This document shows, piece by piece, positions 54,224 to 62,630 of a DNA stretch of 64,000 nt (positions are counted from its first letter, which is position 1; every line of letters begins with the position of its first letter). A program made the translations under genes and the position numbers. Source of the DNA: Winogradskyella ursingii (lineage in GTDB: Bacteria > Bacteroidota > Bacteroidia > Flavobacteriales > Flavobacteriaceae); assembly GCF_013403975.1 (NCBI RefSeq), contig NZ_JABFDH010000001.1, positions 310,001 to 374,000 on the forward strand, read 5' to 3'. The notes below the pieces were generated by a model, which saw nothing but the letters and a program-made list of their open reading frames with translations, was not told the DNA's origin and did not search any database.

Positions 54224-55627
54224 TTAGATATGCAACGCCCTGTCTTCGGTAGCTGCCAGACAGGCCTCCTTAAAGGTCTCGGAAAATGTGGGGTGACCGT
54301 GTGACATTCTTGCAATATCCTCGGCTGCTGCCCTAAATTCCATCGCTACCACCGCTTCGGTATAACTGTCTGCTATGCGAGGGCCTATCATATGCACGCC
54401 CAATATCTCATCGGTTTCCTTATCTGCGATTACCTTGATAAAACCATCCGTATCCATACTTATCTTCGCCCGTGCGTTTGCCTTATAGGGAAAAGAGCCC
54501 GTTTTTATACTTCTATTGGACTTCTTCAGTTCTTCTTCCGTCAAACCTACTCCGGCCACCTCAGGCTGGGTGTACACGATATTGGGGATGAGCGAGTAAT
54601 TGATATGGGGCTTTTGGCCAACAATCCGTTCGGCTACGAAAACGCCTTCTTCACTGGCTTTATGGGCAAGCATTGCCCCTCGAATTACATCCCCAATAGC
54701 ATACACACCCTTGACGTTGGTTTCGAGGTTCTCATCTACCGTTATCTGTCCTTTCTCATTGGTTTCCACTCCTATATTTTCAAGCCCTAAATTGGCGGTG
54801 TATGGCTTTCGGCCAATGGCCATAAGGCAGTAATCGCCATCTAAACCCATTTCTTCTTTACCGGAAAGATTTTCCGCTTTCAATTCTACTTTGTCCTCAG
54901 TTGCCGTTGCGTTTGTCACCTTATGTTCCAAATAAAAATCAATTCCCTGTTTTCTTAGGGAACGGTGCAATTGATGTCCCAGTGCGCCATCCATAGTGGC
55001 AATGAGGCTATCAAAATATTCTACTATAGAAACCTTTGAACCCAGGCGGGCGAATACGGAACCTATCTCAACACCGATAACGCCTCCGCCAACGACCATT
55101 AAATGCTTGGGGATTTCCCGTAGCGCAAGGGCCTCGGTAGAAGAGATGATACGCTTTTTGTCGATTTTAATATTGGGCAATGAAGTGGGTTTGGACCCTG
55201 TGGCAATGATGATTTTATCGGTTGCTATGGTTTCCGTTTTATCTTCGCCCTTAATTGCGACCGTGTTTTTGTCCTTAATGGTTCCGTGGCCTTCATAAAC
55301 GGTAATCTTGTTTTTTTTCATCAGATAATCAACACCATTGATGATTTCCTGTACCACATCCTGAACCCTTTGGTTCATTTTCAGGATATCGACATTGGCT
55401 TCTTTAACATCAATCCCAAAATTTTCGAATTGATGCTTGAGTTTGTAATAATGCTCAGAGGCTTCCAACCAGGCTTTTGACGGGATACAGCCCACGTTTA
55501 GACAGGTACCGCCCAACGTGCTGTACCTTTCAACAATGGCCACTTTTAGACCCAATTGGGCGCAACGGATGGCACTTACATACCCGCCCGGGCCAGACCC
55601 TATAATTATTACATCATATTTTTCCAT
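54224..55627 (-). CDS. lpdA: Dihydrolipoyl dehydrogenase (flavoprotein disulfide reductase)
   Basis: 467 residues from the ATG at 55627, where the FAD motif begins (YDVIIIGSGPGGYVSAIR). The redox Cys pair is GGTCLNVGCIPSK. The NAD site is VVGGGVIGVEIGSVF and the catalytic His-Glu is in SHGHPTFSE. No other 2-oxoacid dehydrogenase genes lie nearby. In a metal island it may instead serve in thiol repair (inference). Confidence 0.9.
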   Translation of the reverse strand: MEKYDVIIIGSGPGGYVSAIRCAQLGLKVAIVERYSTLGGTCLNVGCIPSKAWLEASEHYYKLKHQFENFGIDVKEANVDILKMNQRVQDVVQEIINGVDYLMKKNKITVYEGHGTIKDKNTVAIKGEDKTETIATDKIIIATGSKPTSLPNIKIDKKRIISSTEALALREIPKHLMVVGGGVIGVEIGSVFARLGSKVSIVEYFDSLIATMDGALGHQLHRSLRKQGIDFYLEHKVTNATATEDKVELKAENLSGKEEMGLDGDYCLMAIGRKPYTANLGLENIGVETNEKGQITVDENLETNVKGVYAIGDVIRGAMLAHKASEEGVFVAERIVGQKPHINYSLIPNIVYTQPEVAGVGLTEEELKKSNRSIKTGSFPYKANARAKISMDTDGFIKVIADKETDEILGVHMIGPRIADSYTEAVVAMEFRAAAEDIARMSHGHPTFSETFKEACLAATEDRALHI

Positions 55628-55715
55628 ATTCGTAAATTTTTTAATTAAATAAGGTGGGGGAAACCTTAAGCTGACCATTGGGCGCAAGGGTTCAGTTTTA
55701 AGGCACTCCCACCTA

Positions 55716-56135
55716 TTATTTTTTACTACAATTTTTACATACCCCTTTTAATACCAGGTTCACATCGTTTATTTCATAATCGTCCGGCAAGTTTTGTTTC
55801 GATATTCTATCCGGCAAGCAAATAGTTTTTCCACAAACGGTGCAATGAAAATGCATATGCAAATCTGAGATGTTTTCATCAGATAGTGCATATTTTGCAA
55901 CGGCCGTTCCATCATCAATCTGGTGGACTATGTTTTTTTCCTCAAACAACTTCATCGTTCTATAAAACGTGGTTTTATTTGCTGTTTTGTTACTTTTACT
56001 TTTTTTGAGAAAGACCTTTTGCATTTCGTTCAGACTATCAGCATAAGTCTTCCTTTTGAGGTATTTATATATTTTTAACCTCATTTCAGTTGGGCGTATC
56101 CCTTTGGACAATAATGTTCTTTCCGTTTTTGTCAT
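55716..56135 (-). CDS. Fur-family regulator 1
   Basis: 139 residues from the ATG at 56135. A winged helix holds the N-terminal half (GIRPTEMRLKIYKYLKRK, then KTTFYRTMKLFEEKNIVHQI). The C-terminal half carries metal sites: MHFHCTVCGKTICL and GVCKNCSKK. It lies 44 bases from the P1B-4-type ATPase and should sense its metal, iron or zinc. A second family member is at 60473. Confidence 0.88.
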   Translation of the reverse strand: MTKTERTLLSKGIRPTEMRLKIYKYLKRKTYADSLNEMQKVFLKKSKSNKTANKTTFYRTMKLFEEKNIVHQIDDGTAVAKYALSDENISDLHMHFHCTVCGKTICLPDRISKQNLPDDYEINDVNLVLKGVCKNCSKK

Positions 56136-56179
56136 TTTATATTCTTTCAAAAAACCGGATTCTTCCAAGTCCGGGTCTT

Positions 56180-58741
56180 CTAATCTTTTTTATAAGCCAA
56201 AAGACGTAGCGCATTGGCCACGACTACCAAGGTAGACCCCTCGTGGAATGCCACGGCGATCCCTATGTTTGCCCAGCTCAAAATGGTAGCCGGTATCAGT
56301 AGTGCCACAACACCAAGACTTACCCATAGGTTCTGCTTGATAATGGCCTTTGCCTTTCTGCTCAAGCCAATGGCAAAGGGCAAGGTTTCCAACTTGTCGG
56401 CCATAAGTGCAACATCGGCGGTTTCTAAGGCCACATCACTACCTGCGGCACCCATCGCAATACCCACGGTACTGTTTGCCATTGCAGGCGCATCGTTTAC
56501 ACCATCGCCCACCATTGCCACCTTGGATTCTTTTTCTTTTAGCTCTTTAATAGCATCCACCTTTTCTTCCGGCAATAGGCTGCCCCAGGCATCGGTCAAT
56601 CCTATTTCTTCCGCAACGGCATCGGCTACTTTTTGGTTATCGCCCGTAAGCATAATCATACGTTTAATACCGATTTCCTTTAGTTTTTTGAGGGTTCCCT
56701 TGGCGGCTTCACGAGGGGTATCCATTAGGGCGATGATGCCTATATATTCTTCATTCTTCCGAATGAGCATCGTAGTATTTCCCCCACCTTCAAGACCACG
56801 GACTTTTGTGGTTACCTCTTCGGAAGGTGTACTTTTATCAAGCCCTTCGTACAGGTCGAGGTTGCCGACATAGATTTTGTCATTACCCAATGATGCTTTT
56901 ATGCCCTTGCCCAGCACAGCTTCCAAATCGGTCGCATCAGGTATTTCATCACCTTTCAGCCGCTCCTTTCCATCTCTAACTACTGCTTTTGCCAGGGGAT
57001 GGTCGCTTAGATTCTCTACGGCCACGGCTATTTTTAAAAGTTCGTTTTCAGATATATCCCCAAGTGGAACCACTTCGGTAAGCTTGGGTTTTCCTTCGGT
57101 CAGAGTACCCGTCTTGTCAAAGGCAAGGGCGGTAATAACGCCGAGGTCTTCCAAAGGGCGACCTCCTTTAATAAGCACTCCGCCACGGGCGGCCCTTGCC
57201 ACGCCACTCAATACGGCACTCGGTGTCGAAATCGCAAGGGCACAGGGACTGGCAGCAACCAATACGGCCATTGCCCTATAAAAACTATCGCTAAAGGGTT
57301 CATCGATGACCAAGAAAGCGAAGAGCAGCAGCACGACCAATACCAGTACGGAAGGCACAAAATATCTTTCAAATTTATCGGTAAGCAACTGGGTAGGCGA
57401 TTTTTGGGTCTGCGCCTCATTCACCAATTTTACCAATCGAGATAGTGTAGAATCCTTCGCTTCTTTGATAACCTTTATTTCAAGGGTGTTGTTGCCATTA
57501 ATGGTTCCAGAAAATACGCGGTTTTCGTCCTTTATTTCATCAACCTCTGAATAGTCTTTGGCAGTATCCTCCACGGGAACTTTGTCCACCGGTACACTTT
57601 CCCCGGTAATAGGGGCTTGGTTGACACTACTTTTACCATCGACCACGACGCCATCTGCGGATATTTTACTATTGGGCTTGACCACAATGATATCGCCAAT
57701 AATTAATTTTTCAATCCCGACTTCTTCAGTCTTGCCATCTTTTTTTAGCAGGGCGGTTTTTGGTGCTAAATCTGCCAGTGCCGCAATGGACTTTCGAGCC
57801 TTCTCCATCGCATAATGTTCAAGGGCGTGCCCCAAACTAAACAGGAACAGTAACAAGGCACCTTCTGCCCATTCGCCCAGAGCAGCGGCACCAATGGCGG
57901 CTACCAACATCAAGAAGTCGATTTCAAAACCACCTTTGGCTACAGTCTGTATGGCCTCTTTCGCGGTAAAATAACCTCCAAAAAAGTAGGCGCCTATGTA
58001 GAGGGACAAGCTGACCCAATCCGGTATCGAGTCCACGTAGGACAATCCGAAACCTATTCCAAGAAGGGCACCACAAATGATGGCAAAAATAAGTTCGGTG
58101 TTCTTGCCGAAAATACCGCCGTGTGCGTGTGCCTCGCCTTCATCCTCTTTGTGGTCGTGTTCTTCACCGTCTTTGTGAACGTGGTCTTCGCTCTCGTCGA
58201 TGTGTTGCTTTTCTTCCTTGTCCTGAATATGTTCGGATTTTTCTTCACCCTTGGAAACTTTCATTTTTTGAAAATACGTTTCTGTTTCAACCGAAGGTTC
58301 AATAATGGTCAACCCTTGTTTTTCTATTTTCTTTTTAATAGCCCCAAATCCTGTGATACCTTTATTAAATTCCACACGTATCATTCCGGAAGCGGAAGCG
58401 GAAACTTCGAGAACTCCATCGACCTCCTTGACTGCTTTCTCGATGGTCCGGGCGTGACGGGTGTGGCGTATCCCTTCCACTTCTACCAACTTGTGTCCAA
58501 ATTTATCAGTGATTTGGGCGCCAGTAGTCTCCGCTAAAGACCGTACCCTATCAAGTGAAATGACATCGGGGTCGTAATGGAAACAGAGTTGCGGGACACC
58601 GTCTGCTTTTTCATCGGATACGTGTACATTGTCAATACCTTCACGACCTTTTAGTTTATCGATAAGCCTGTTGACACAGGCATCCTTTTCGTCCGGCACC
58701 TGTGGAAGGATTACGGGAATTTTGATTTTTAGTTTTTTCAT
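56180..58741 (-). CDS. P1B-4-type metal ATPase with HMA-like and His-rich regions
   Basis: 853 residues from the ATG at 58739-58741. The N-terminal ~140 residues form two ferredoxin-like folds without CxxC. A His-rich stretch (HVHKDGEEHDHKEDEGEAHA) follows. The core has SPC in VAASPCALAISTP, DKTGTLTEGKP, TGESVP, HPLAKAV, GDGVNDAPA. The last helix reads AFHEGSTLVVVANAL. SPC plus HEGST is the signature of the P1B-4 group (CoaT/CtpD/PfeT), which exports Co, Fe or Zn. A Fur gene stands downstream. Confidence 0.9.
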   Translation of the reverse strand: MKKLKIKIPVILPQVPDEKDACVNRLIDKLKGREGIDNVHVSDEKADGVPQLCFHYDPDVISLDRVRSLAETTGAQITDKFGHKLVEVEGIRHTRHARTIEKAVKEVDGVLEVSASASGMIRVEFNKGITGFGAIKKKIEKQGLTIIEPSVETETYFQKMKVSKGEEKSEHIQDKEEKQHIDESEDHVHKDGEEHDHKEDEGEAHAHGGIFGKNTELIFAIICGALLGIGFGLSYVDSIPDWVSLSLYIGAYFFGGYFTAKEAIQTVAKGGFEIDFLMLVAAIGAAALGEWAEGALLLFLFSLGHALEHYAMEKARKSIAALADLAPKTALLKKDGKTEEVGIEKLIIGDIIVVKPNSKISADGVVVDGKSSVNQAPITGESVPVDKVPVEDTAKDYSEVDEIKDENRVFSGTINGNNTLEIKVIKEAKDSTLSRLVKLVNEAQTQKSPTQLLTDKFERYFVPSVLVLVVLLLFAFLVIDEPFSDSFYRAMAVLVAASPCALAISTPSAVLSGVARAARGGVLIKGGRPLEDLGVITALAFDKTGTLTEGKPKLTEVVPLGDISENELLKIAVAVENLSDHPLAKAVVRDGKERLKGDEIPDATDLEAVLGKGIKASLGNDKIYVGNLDLYEGLDKSTPSEEVTTKVRGLEGGGNTTMLIRKNEEYIGIIALMDTPREAAKGTLKKLKEIGIKRMIMLTGDNQKVADAVAEEIGLTDAWGSLLPEEKVDAIKELKEKESKVAMVGDGVNDAPAMANSTVGIAMGAAGSDVALETADVALMADKLETLPFAIGLSRKAKAIIKQNLWVSLGVVALLIPATILSWANIGIAVAFHEGSTLVVVANALRLLAYKKD

Positions 58742-58745
58742 ATCC

Positions 58746-59105
58746 TTAGTTGTTTTGTATCCAGTTTTTTGCTTGTTCCTTATCCTGAAGGTCAAAATAT
58801 TTGACTTCTGAACCGATAAAGAAATCAGTAGCTTTAGCGGCCCATTCTTGCCATTTTTTTTCGCCTACAAATGCCATTTTTCCATAATCCGATAGATGTG
58901 TAGCATCCACCTTTAAATCTGCCCAAAAGCCTTGTAGGTCATAGCCGTGAAAATCTTTTAGTTCAAAGTAGAAATCCACTTTATGCCCTTTTTCGATGAT
59001 GTTGTGGATGAGCGGATGGATTTTTTCTATGTCCTTCTTTGTGATTTTACCGTTGACTTTAGCGGCGATTAAGTTTTCTTTTTCTATGTTTAATATCTGT
59101 ATCAT
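58746..59105 (-). CDS. SpoIIAA-like protein, paralogue 2
   Basis: 119 residues, close in sequence to the one at 48943 (NLIAAKVNGKITKKDIEKIH; VGEKKWQEWAAKATDFF). Its stop codon lies 4 bases before the start of the P1B-4 ATPase. Both copies sit immediately upstream of a P1B ATPase. Confidence 0.85.
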   Translation of the reverse strand: MIQILNIEKENLIAAKVNGKITKKDIEKIHPLIHNIIEKGHKVDFYFELKDFHGYDLQGFWADLKVDATHLSDYGKMAFVGEKKWQEWAAKATDFFIGSEVKYFDLQDKEQAKNWIQNN

Positions 59106-59129
59106 TTTTTCAATTTTATAGGGCTTATA

Positions 59130-59933
59130 TTAATTTAAGTGTACCTCCAAATACTCCAGAGCCTCAGGCATATCCAACTCGCGGGTTCCGTTCCCGGTTC
59201 TGATAAAGAAATGCGAACGGTCGCCCAAATTTAAATACACGGGTTTTTGTGATTTGTGAACCCCTACATAACAAATATCCTTTTCTTCAAATTGATAAAA
59301 GACCACCTTTGCCAAGGGGCAAAAATGGGTGCCCAAATTGACGGACACCAACTGCATTATATACTGTTCAAACCCGTCCTTCCCCGGTTTCTTTAAAGTA
59401 CCGTAATCCTGTTCCAGCCCCAGAATACGACCTTCATCATCAACCCCTATAATTAAATGCCCACCTTCGGTATTCATAAACCCTGCGATGGTCTTTGCAA
59501 CTACCGTTTCCAAGGCTTTGTTTACCTTTCCTTGTCGAAGGTCCCACCGCAAGGTACTTTTGAATTCTACCTCGTGGTTTTCACCTTTGTCCAATAATTC
59601 CCTTATAAAAGTAACCCCGACTTTTTCCCTGTTTAGTCGAAATATCGTTTTTCTTGTATAGAACATCAGGGCGAGACTACTGCCCATAATGCCGAATAGG
59701 ACATTTTTTAGGATTTGGTCTATATCGCTAAATCCTGCGACTTGTCCAAATGCTTTTTTGAACAGATACCACCAATTGCCTGCATCACCACCTTGGTCAT
59801 ATTGGAACAGGGAAATGCCCAATGGCTGTATGAAGATTATACCAACCCCAAATCCTATCGCAGCGGTAATAAGAAGTCCTCGCCTGTTCAGCGCTCCTAT
59901 ATTTTGATTATGTATGCCATTGGGTTGGTTCAT
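59130..59933 (-). CDS. Membrane protein with AlbA_2/Schlafen-like domain
   Basis: 267 residues from the ATG at 59933. Two membrane helices (GLLITAAIGFGVGIIFI, ILKNVLFGIMGSSLALMFY) precede a cytoplasmic AlbA_2 domain with HEVEFKSTLRWD and GGHLIIGVDDEGRILGLE. This domain is shared with Schlafen and nucleic-acid-binding regulators. The role in a metal island is unclear. It lies 24 bases from the SpoIIAA-like gene. Confidence 0.82.
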   Translation of the reverse strand: MNQPNGIHNQNIGALNRRGLLITAAIGFGVGIIFIQPLGISLFQYDQGGDAGNWWYLFKKAFGQVAGFSDIDQILKNVLFGIMGSSLALMFYTRKTIFRLNREKVGVTFIRELLDKGENHEVEFKSTLRWDLRQGKVNKALETVVAKTIAGFMNTEGGHLIIGVDDEGRILGLEQDYGTLKKPGKDGFEQYIMQLVSVNLGTHFCPLAKVVFYQFEEKDICYVGVHKSQKPVYLNLGDRSHFFIRTGNGTRELDMPEALEYLEVHLN

Positions 59934-60084
59934 TACCAATTTTTATTAGAAAGTTTTTACTACATTTTTCAGATTTTTTATCGGTTTTAGCCTTGTGCTA
60001 TATACTTCGCTAATTTTATATTACACATCCCACACTTTACCTAAAACGTAGTATAGTTTTTCCGTTTAAATCAATTTTGCTGTT

Positions 60085-60444
60085 TTAATTATTTTCTTTC
60101 TCTATCCATTCTTTGGCCAATTTTTTTTCATCAGGTCCGAAGAATTTTATGTGCGCCCTTGTAAAATGTATCAAAACCTCAGTAAACTGTTCGTGCCATT
60201 TTGCGTTTCCTACCAATGCGACCCGCTTTAGTCGTTCCTCATTGGGAAGTTTTAGTTCAATACCTTTCCAATAGGCACTTGCGGTCCACCCCTCAAAATT
60301 TTCCATTTCAATATACCAGTACACTTTGTTATGTTCTTGTATGTGGTCTTTTAATTGAGATGTCATATTATCATAATCGGTAGCATCCAGCCTATTCTGA
60401 GCTATCATATATACCTTACATTCATTTTTATAAATCGTCATCAT
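60085..60444 (-). CDS. SpoIIAA-like protein, paralogue 3
   Basis: 119 residues from the ATG at 60444, chosen to equal the length of its paralogues (a frame from 60501 would overlap the fur-like gene). Core IQEHNKVYWYIEMENFEGWT and VGNAKWHEQFTEVLIHFTRA. It lies 28 bases after the second fur-like gene. More diverged than copies 1 and 2. Confidence 0.75.
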   Translation of the reverse strand: MMTIYKNECKVYMIAQNRLDATDYDNMTSQLKDHIQEHNKVYWYIEMENFEGWTASAYWKGIELKLPNEERLKRVALVGNAKWHEQFTEVLIHFTRAHIKFFGPDEKKLAKEWIEKENN

Positions 60445-60472
60445 TGTTCCTGTTTTTTTTAAATCTAAAAAT

Positions 60473-60895
60473 TTAATCCAAGTCGTCACTGCACTTCTCA
60501 CAGATACCCTTTGCCACGAGGTTGATATCTTCTGCTACATAGCCTTCGGGAAGGTTTATTGTCGGAATTTTATGCTCTGTCAGACACACGGTTTCACCGC
60601 AACTATTGCAATGAAAATGTAAGTGAAGGTCGTTGCCGACCTCACATTCACAATTGTCCTCGCAAAGGGCATATTTAATGATGCCGGTACCATCTTCAAT
60701 TTGATGCACGATTCCTTTTTCCTCAAATGTTTTCATAGTGCGGAATAGCGTACTTCGTTCCGAGCGTTCAAAATCTTTTTCGAGTTCGCCCAGACTAATG
60801 GCCACGTTCAATTGCGCCAACCGTTTATAGGTCATCAGGCGCATTGCCGTAGGGCGAACCCCCTTGCTTTCCAACTTCTTTACGATTTTTTCCAT
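60473..60895 (-). CDS. Fur-family regulator 2
   Basis: 140 residues: winged helix (GVRPTAMRLMTYKRLAQL; RSTLFRTMKTFEEKGIVHQI) and metal domain with HLHFHCNSCGETVCL, ICEKCSDD and an extra Cys pair (LCEDNCECEVGN). It lies 15 bases from the PII-like gene. It is likely to control the island's efflux genes. Confidence 0.88.
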   Translation of the reverse strand: MEKIVKKLESKGVRPTAMRLMTYKRLAQLNVAISLGELEKDFERSERSTLFRTMKTFEEKGIVHQIEDGTGIIKYALCEDNCECEVGNDLHLHFHCNSCGETVCLTEHKIPTINLPEGYVAEDINLVAKGICEKCSDDLD

Positions 60896-60910
60896 TTGCT
60901 ATAAGAGGGA

Positions 60911-61249
60911 TTAAAGGTCATACCGCTTCAGGGATTTCCCCGTTTTTATCTGAAATGCATCTTCGATTTCTGACAAATAAATGATGCCATCGCCAGGGTC
61001 TGGTGTCTTGCCATTTTTGAGAATGATGTCTATTGCAGATTGTGCTTCTTCGTTCTGGCAGACGAGTTCCAGTTTTACCACAGGACTGTTCGTCACGTGA
61101 AAATCGAGTGACGGTTTGGCGCCTTTTGCCTTGAACGCTCCGGTACCTTCTGCCTGTGATAGGGTCATACTTTTAAATCCGTTGTCGGTTAAGGCCTCTA
61201 TTACTCTTCGTATCCTGTTCGGTTTTACAAATGCTTTTATTTCTTTCAT
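60911..61249 (-). CDS. PII-like signalling protein of the efflux-linked type (PII-NG)
   Basis: 112 residues with the PII fold start (MKEIKAFVKPNRIRRVIEAL) and GDGIIYLSEIEDAFQIKTG near the end. The T-loop (GAFKAKGAKPSLDF) lacks the uridylylated Tyr of GlnB. Members like this are known to sit beside RND metal-efflux genes, here the adaptor gene 106 bases upstream. It may sense metal or a nucleotide and touch the efflux pump (inference). Confidence 0.82.
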   Translation of the reverse strand: MKEIKAFVKPNRIRRVIEALTDNGFKSMTLSQAEGTGAFKAKGAKPSLDFHVTNSPVVKLELVCQNEEAQSAIDIILKNGKTPDPGDGIIYLSEIEDAFQIKTGKSLKRYDL

Positions 61250-61355
61250 ATCATTTATTTTTAATCGATTTTGAACCGAGCCTGTTCTTTAATTTTTAAC
61301 TAAATAATTAAGACGACAAACAGACTCGGAATCAAAACCTTTGATTGTTATTGAA

Positions 61356-62612
61356 TTAGTGCCCGTGCTCCAGTTCGCCCTTAACCATTTCAGAAGAAAG
61401 GGTATAGGCTCCAACAGTGACTACCTTTATATTTTTTGCCATTTCTGAAGGGATATTGATTTCCACAAAACCAAGGTCATTTACGCCCGTACTTACAGGA
61501 ATCCTTTTAAATTTTACCGTGTTTTCTTCGGTTTCCCCATCCTCATCTACAATGAAAATATAGGATTGTTCGCCTTCTTTGACGATGGCTTCTTCTGGAA
61601 CAGCATAACCTGATTTTTGTCCTTCCGCAATTCTGCCTTCAACATACATACCGGGAAGCAATTCGCCATTTTTATTATCAATATCCGCGTGCACGTGCAA
61701 GGCCTTAGGGTCTTCCTCAAAGGTTTTGCCGATGGAATGTACTTCTGCGGTCAACAATTCATCAGGTTTGGAAGCTACCGTAAAGATTATTTTCTGTCCT
61801 TCTTTTACCTTTGGAATATCTTTTTCGTACACTTTAAGGTCTAAATGAATTTTAGAATTATCGCTTACGGCGAACATCTTGGACTGTGGTGCCACATAGT
61901 CCCCAAGACTTACCATTACCTCGTCTACGTAGCCTGAAATTGGCGTAGATATAGGTATTGCAGAGTAGATTTCTCCTTGTTCTACCTTGGATGTGTTAAT
62001 ACCCAACAAACGTAGTTTTGACCTTAAACCGTTTACACTTGAGGTAGTGGAACGAAATTTTGACTGTGCCATTTGAAATTCCTTTCCAGAGGAAACACCC
62101 TTGTCGAACAATGTCTTTTTTCGCTCAAAATCTTGCTTTAGGAACACGAGTTCATCGTTTTTTTCCTGATATTCCTGTTGCATACTTATAATATCTGGAT
62201 GTTCAAGATAGGCGAGCACTTCACCCTTACGTACTTTATCTCCCTCTATAACCTTGATGGACCTAACGTTACCACCCATAAACGGGCTGATATTTGCCTT
62301 ATCCTGAGGAAAAAGTTCGAGCCTTCCGGTAACCTTGATATTGTTGCCAAGATTGCGTTTTTCTAACATTTTGGTCTCAAGACCAACGGTTTGGATTTGG
62401 TCGTTGGTGAGCACTACTACGCCTTCCTCTCCTTCTTCTTCATTATGATCACCTTCTTCTTCATTGTGTTCATCGTGTGCATCTTCTTCAGCTTCCATTT
62501 TTTCGGCGGTTGTGCTTTCTTCGTTATGTCCCAATTCTGAATCGGGCTTGTCGTTGCAGCCAACCATAAAGAAGGTCATTAATGCTACACTAATTATTGC
62601 TATATATTTCAT
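61356..62612 (-). CDS. RND periplasmic adaptor (CzcB-like), lipoprotein
   Basis: 418 residues with a lipoprotein signal (ALMTFFMVGC). Residues 25-65 are Glu/His-rich (HDEHNEEEGDHNEEEGEE), a likely metal-binding tail. The lipoyl halves are VEGDKVRKGEVLAYLEHPD and ISGYVDEVMVSLGDYVAPQS, with a coiled coil between them. Partner of the pump-channel fusion upstream. It ends HGH. It is 18 bases from the fusion gene. Confidence 0.9.
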   Translation of the reverse strand: MKYIAIISVALMTFFMVGCNDKPDSELGHNEESTTAEKMEAEEDAHDEHNEEEGDHNEEEGEEGVVVLTNDQIQTVGLETKMLEKRNLGNNIKVTGRLELFPQDKANISPFMGGNVRSIKVIEGDKVRKGEVLAYLEHPDIISMQQEYQEKNDELVFLKQDFERKKTLFDKGVSSGKEFQMAQSKFRSTTSSVNGLRSKLRLLGINTSKVEQGEIYSAIPISTPISGYVDEVMVSLGDYVAPQSKMFAVSDNSKIHLDLKVYEKDIPKVKEGQKIIFTVASKPDELLTAEVHSIGKTFEEDPKALHVHADIDNKNGELLPGMYVEGRIAEGQKSGYAVPEEAIVKEGEQSYIFIVDEDGETEENTVKFKRIPVSTGVNDLGFVEINIPSEMAKNIKVVTVGAYTLSSEMVKGELEHGH

Positions 62613-62630
62613 TTCTTATTCTTTTTTAAA

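Noticed and set aside
54224..55687. Longer N-terminus for the dihydrolipoyl dehydrogenase (start at 55687)
   Set aside because: The family start with the FAD-binding strand begins at 55627; the extra 20 residues are not typical.
56214..57281. Long plus-strand frames inside the P1B-4 ATPase gene
   Set aside because: Antisense shadows of a gene with all catalytic motifs.
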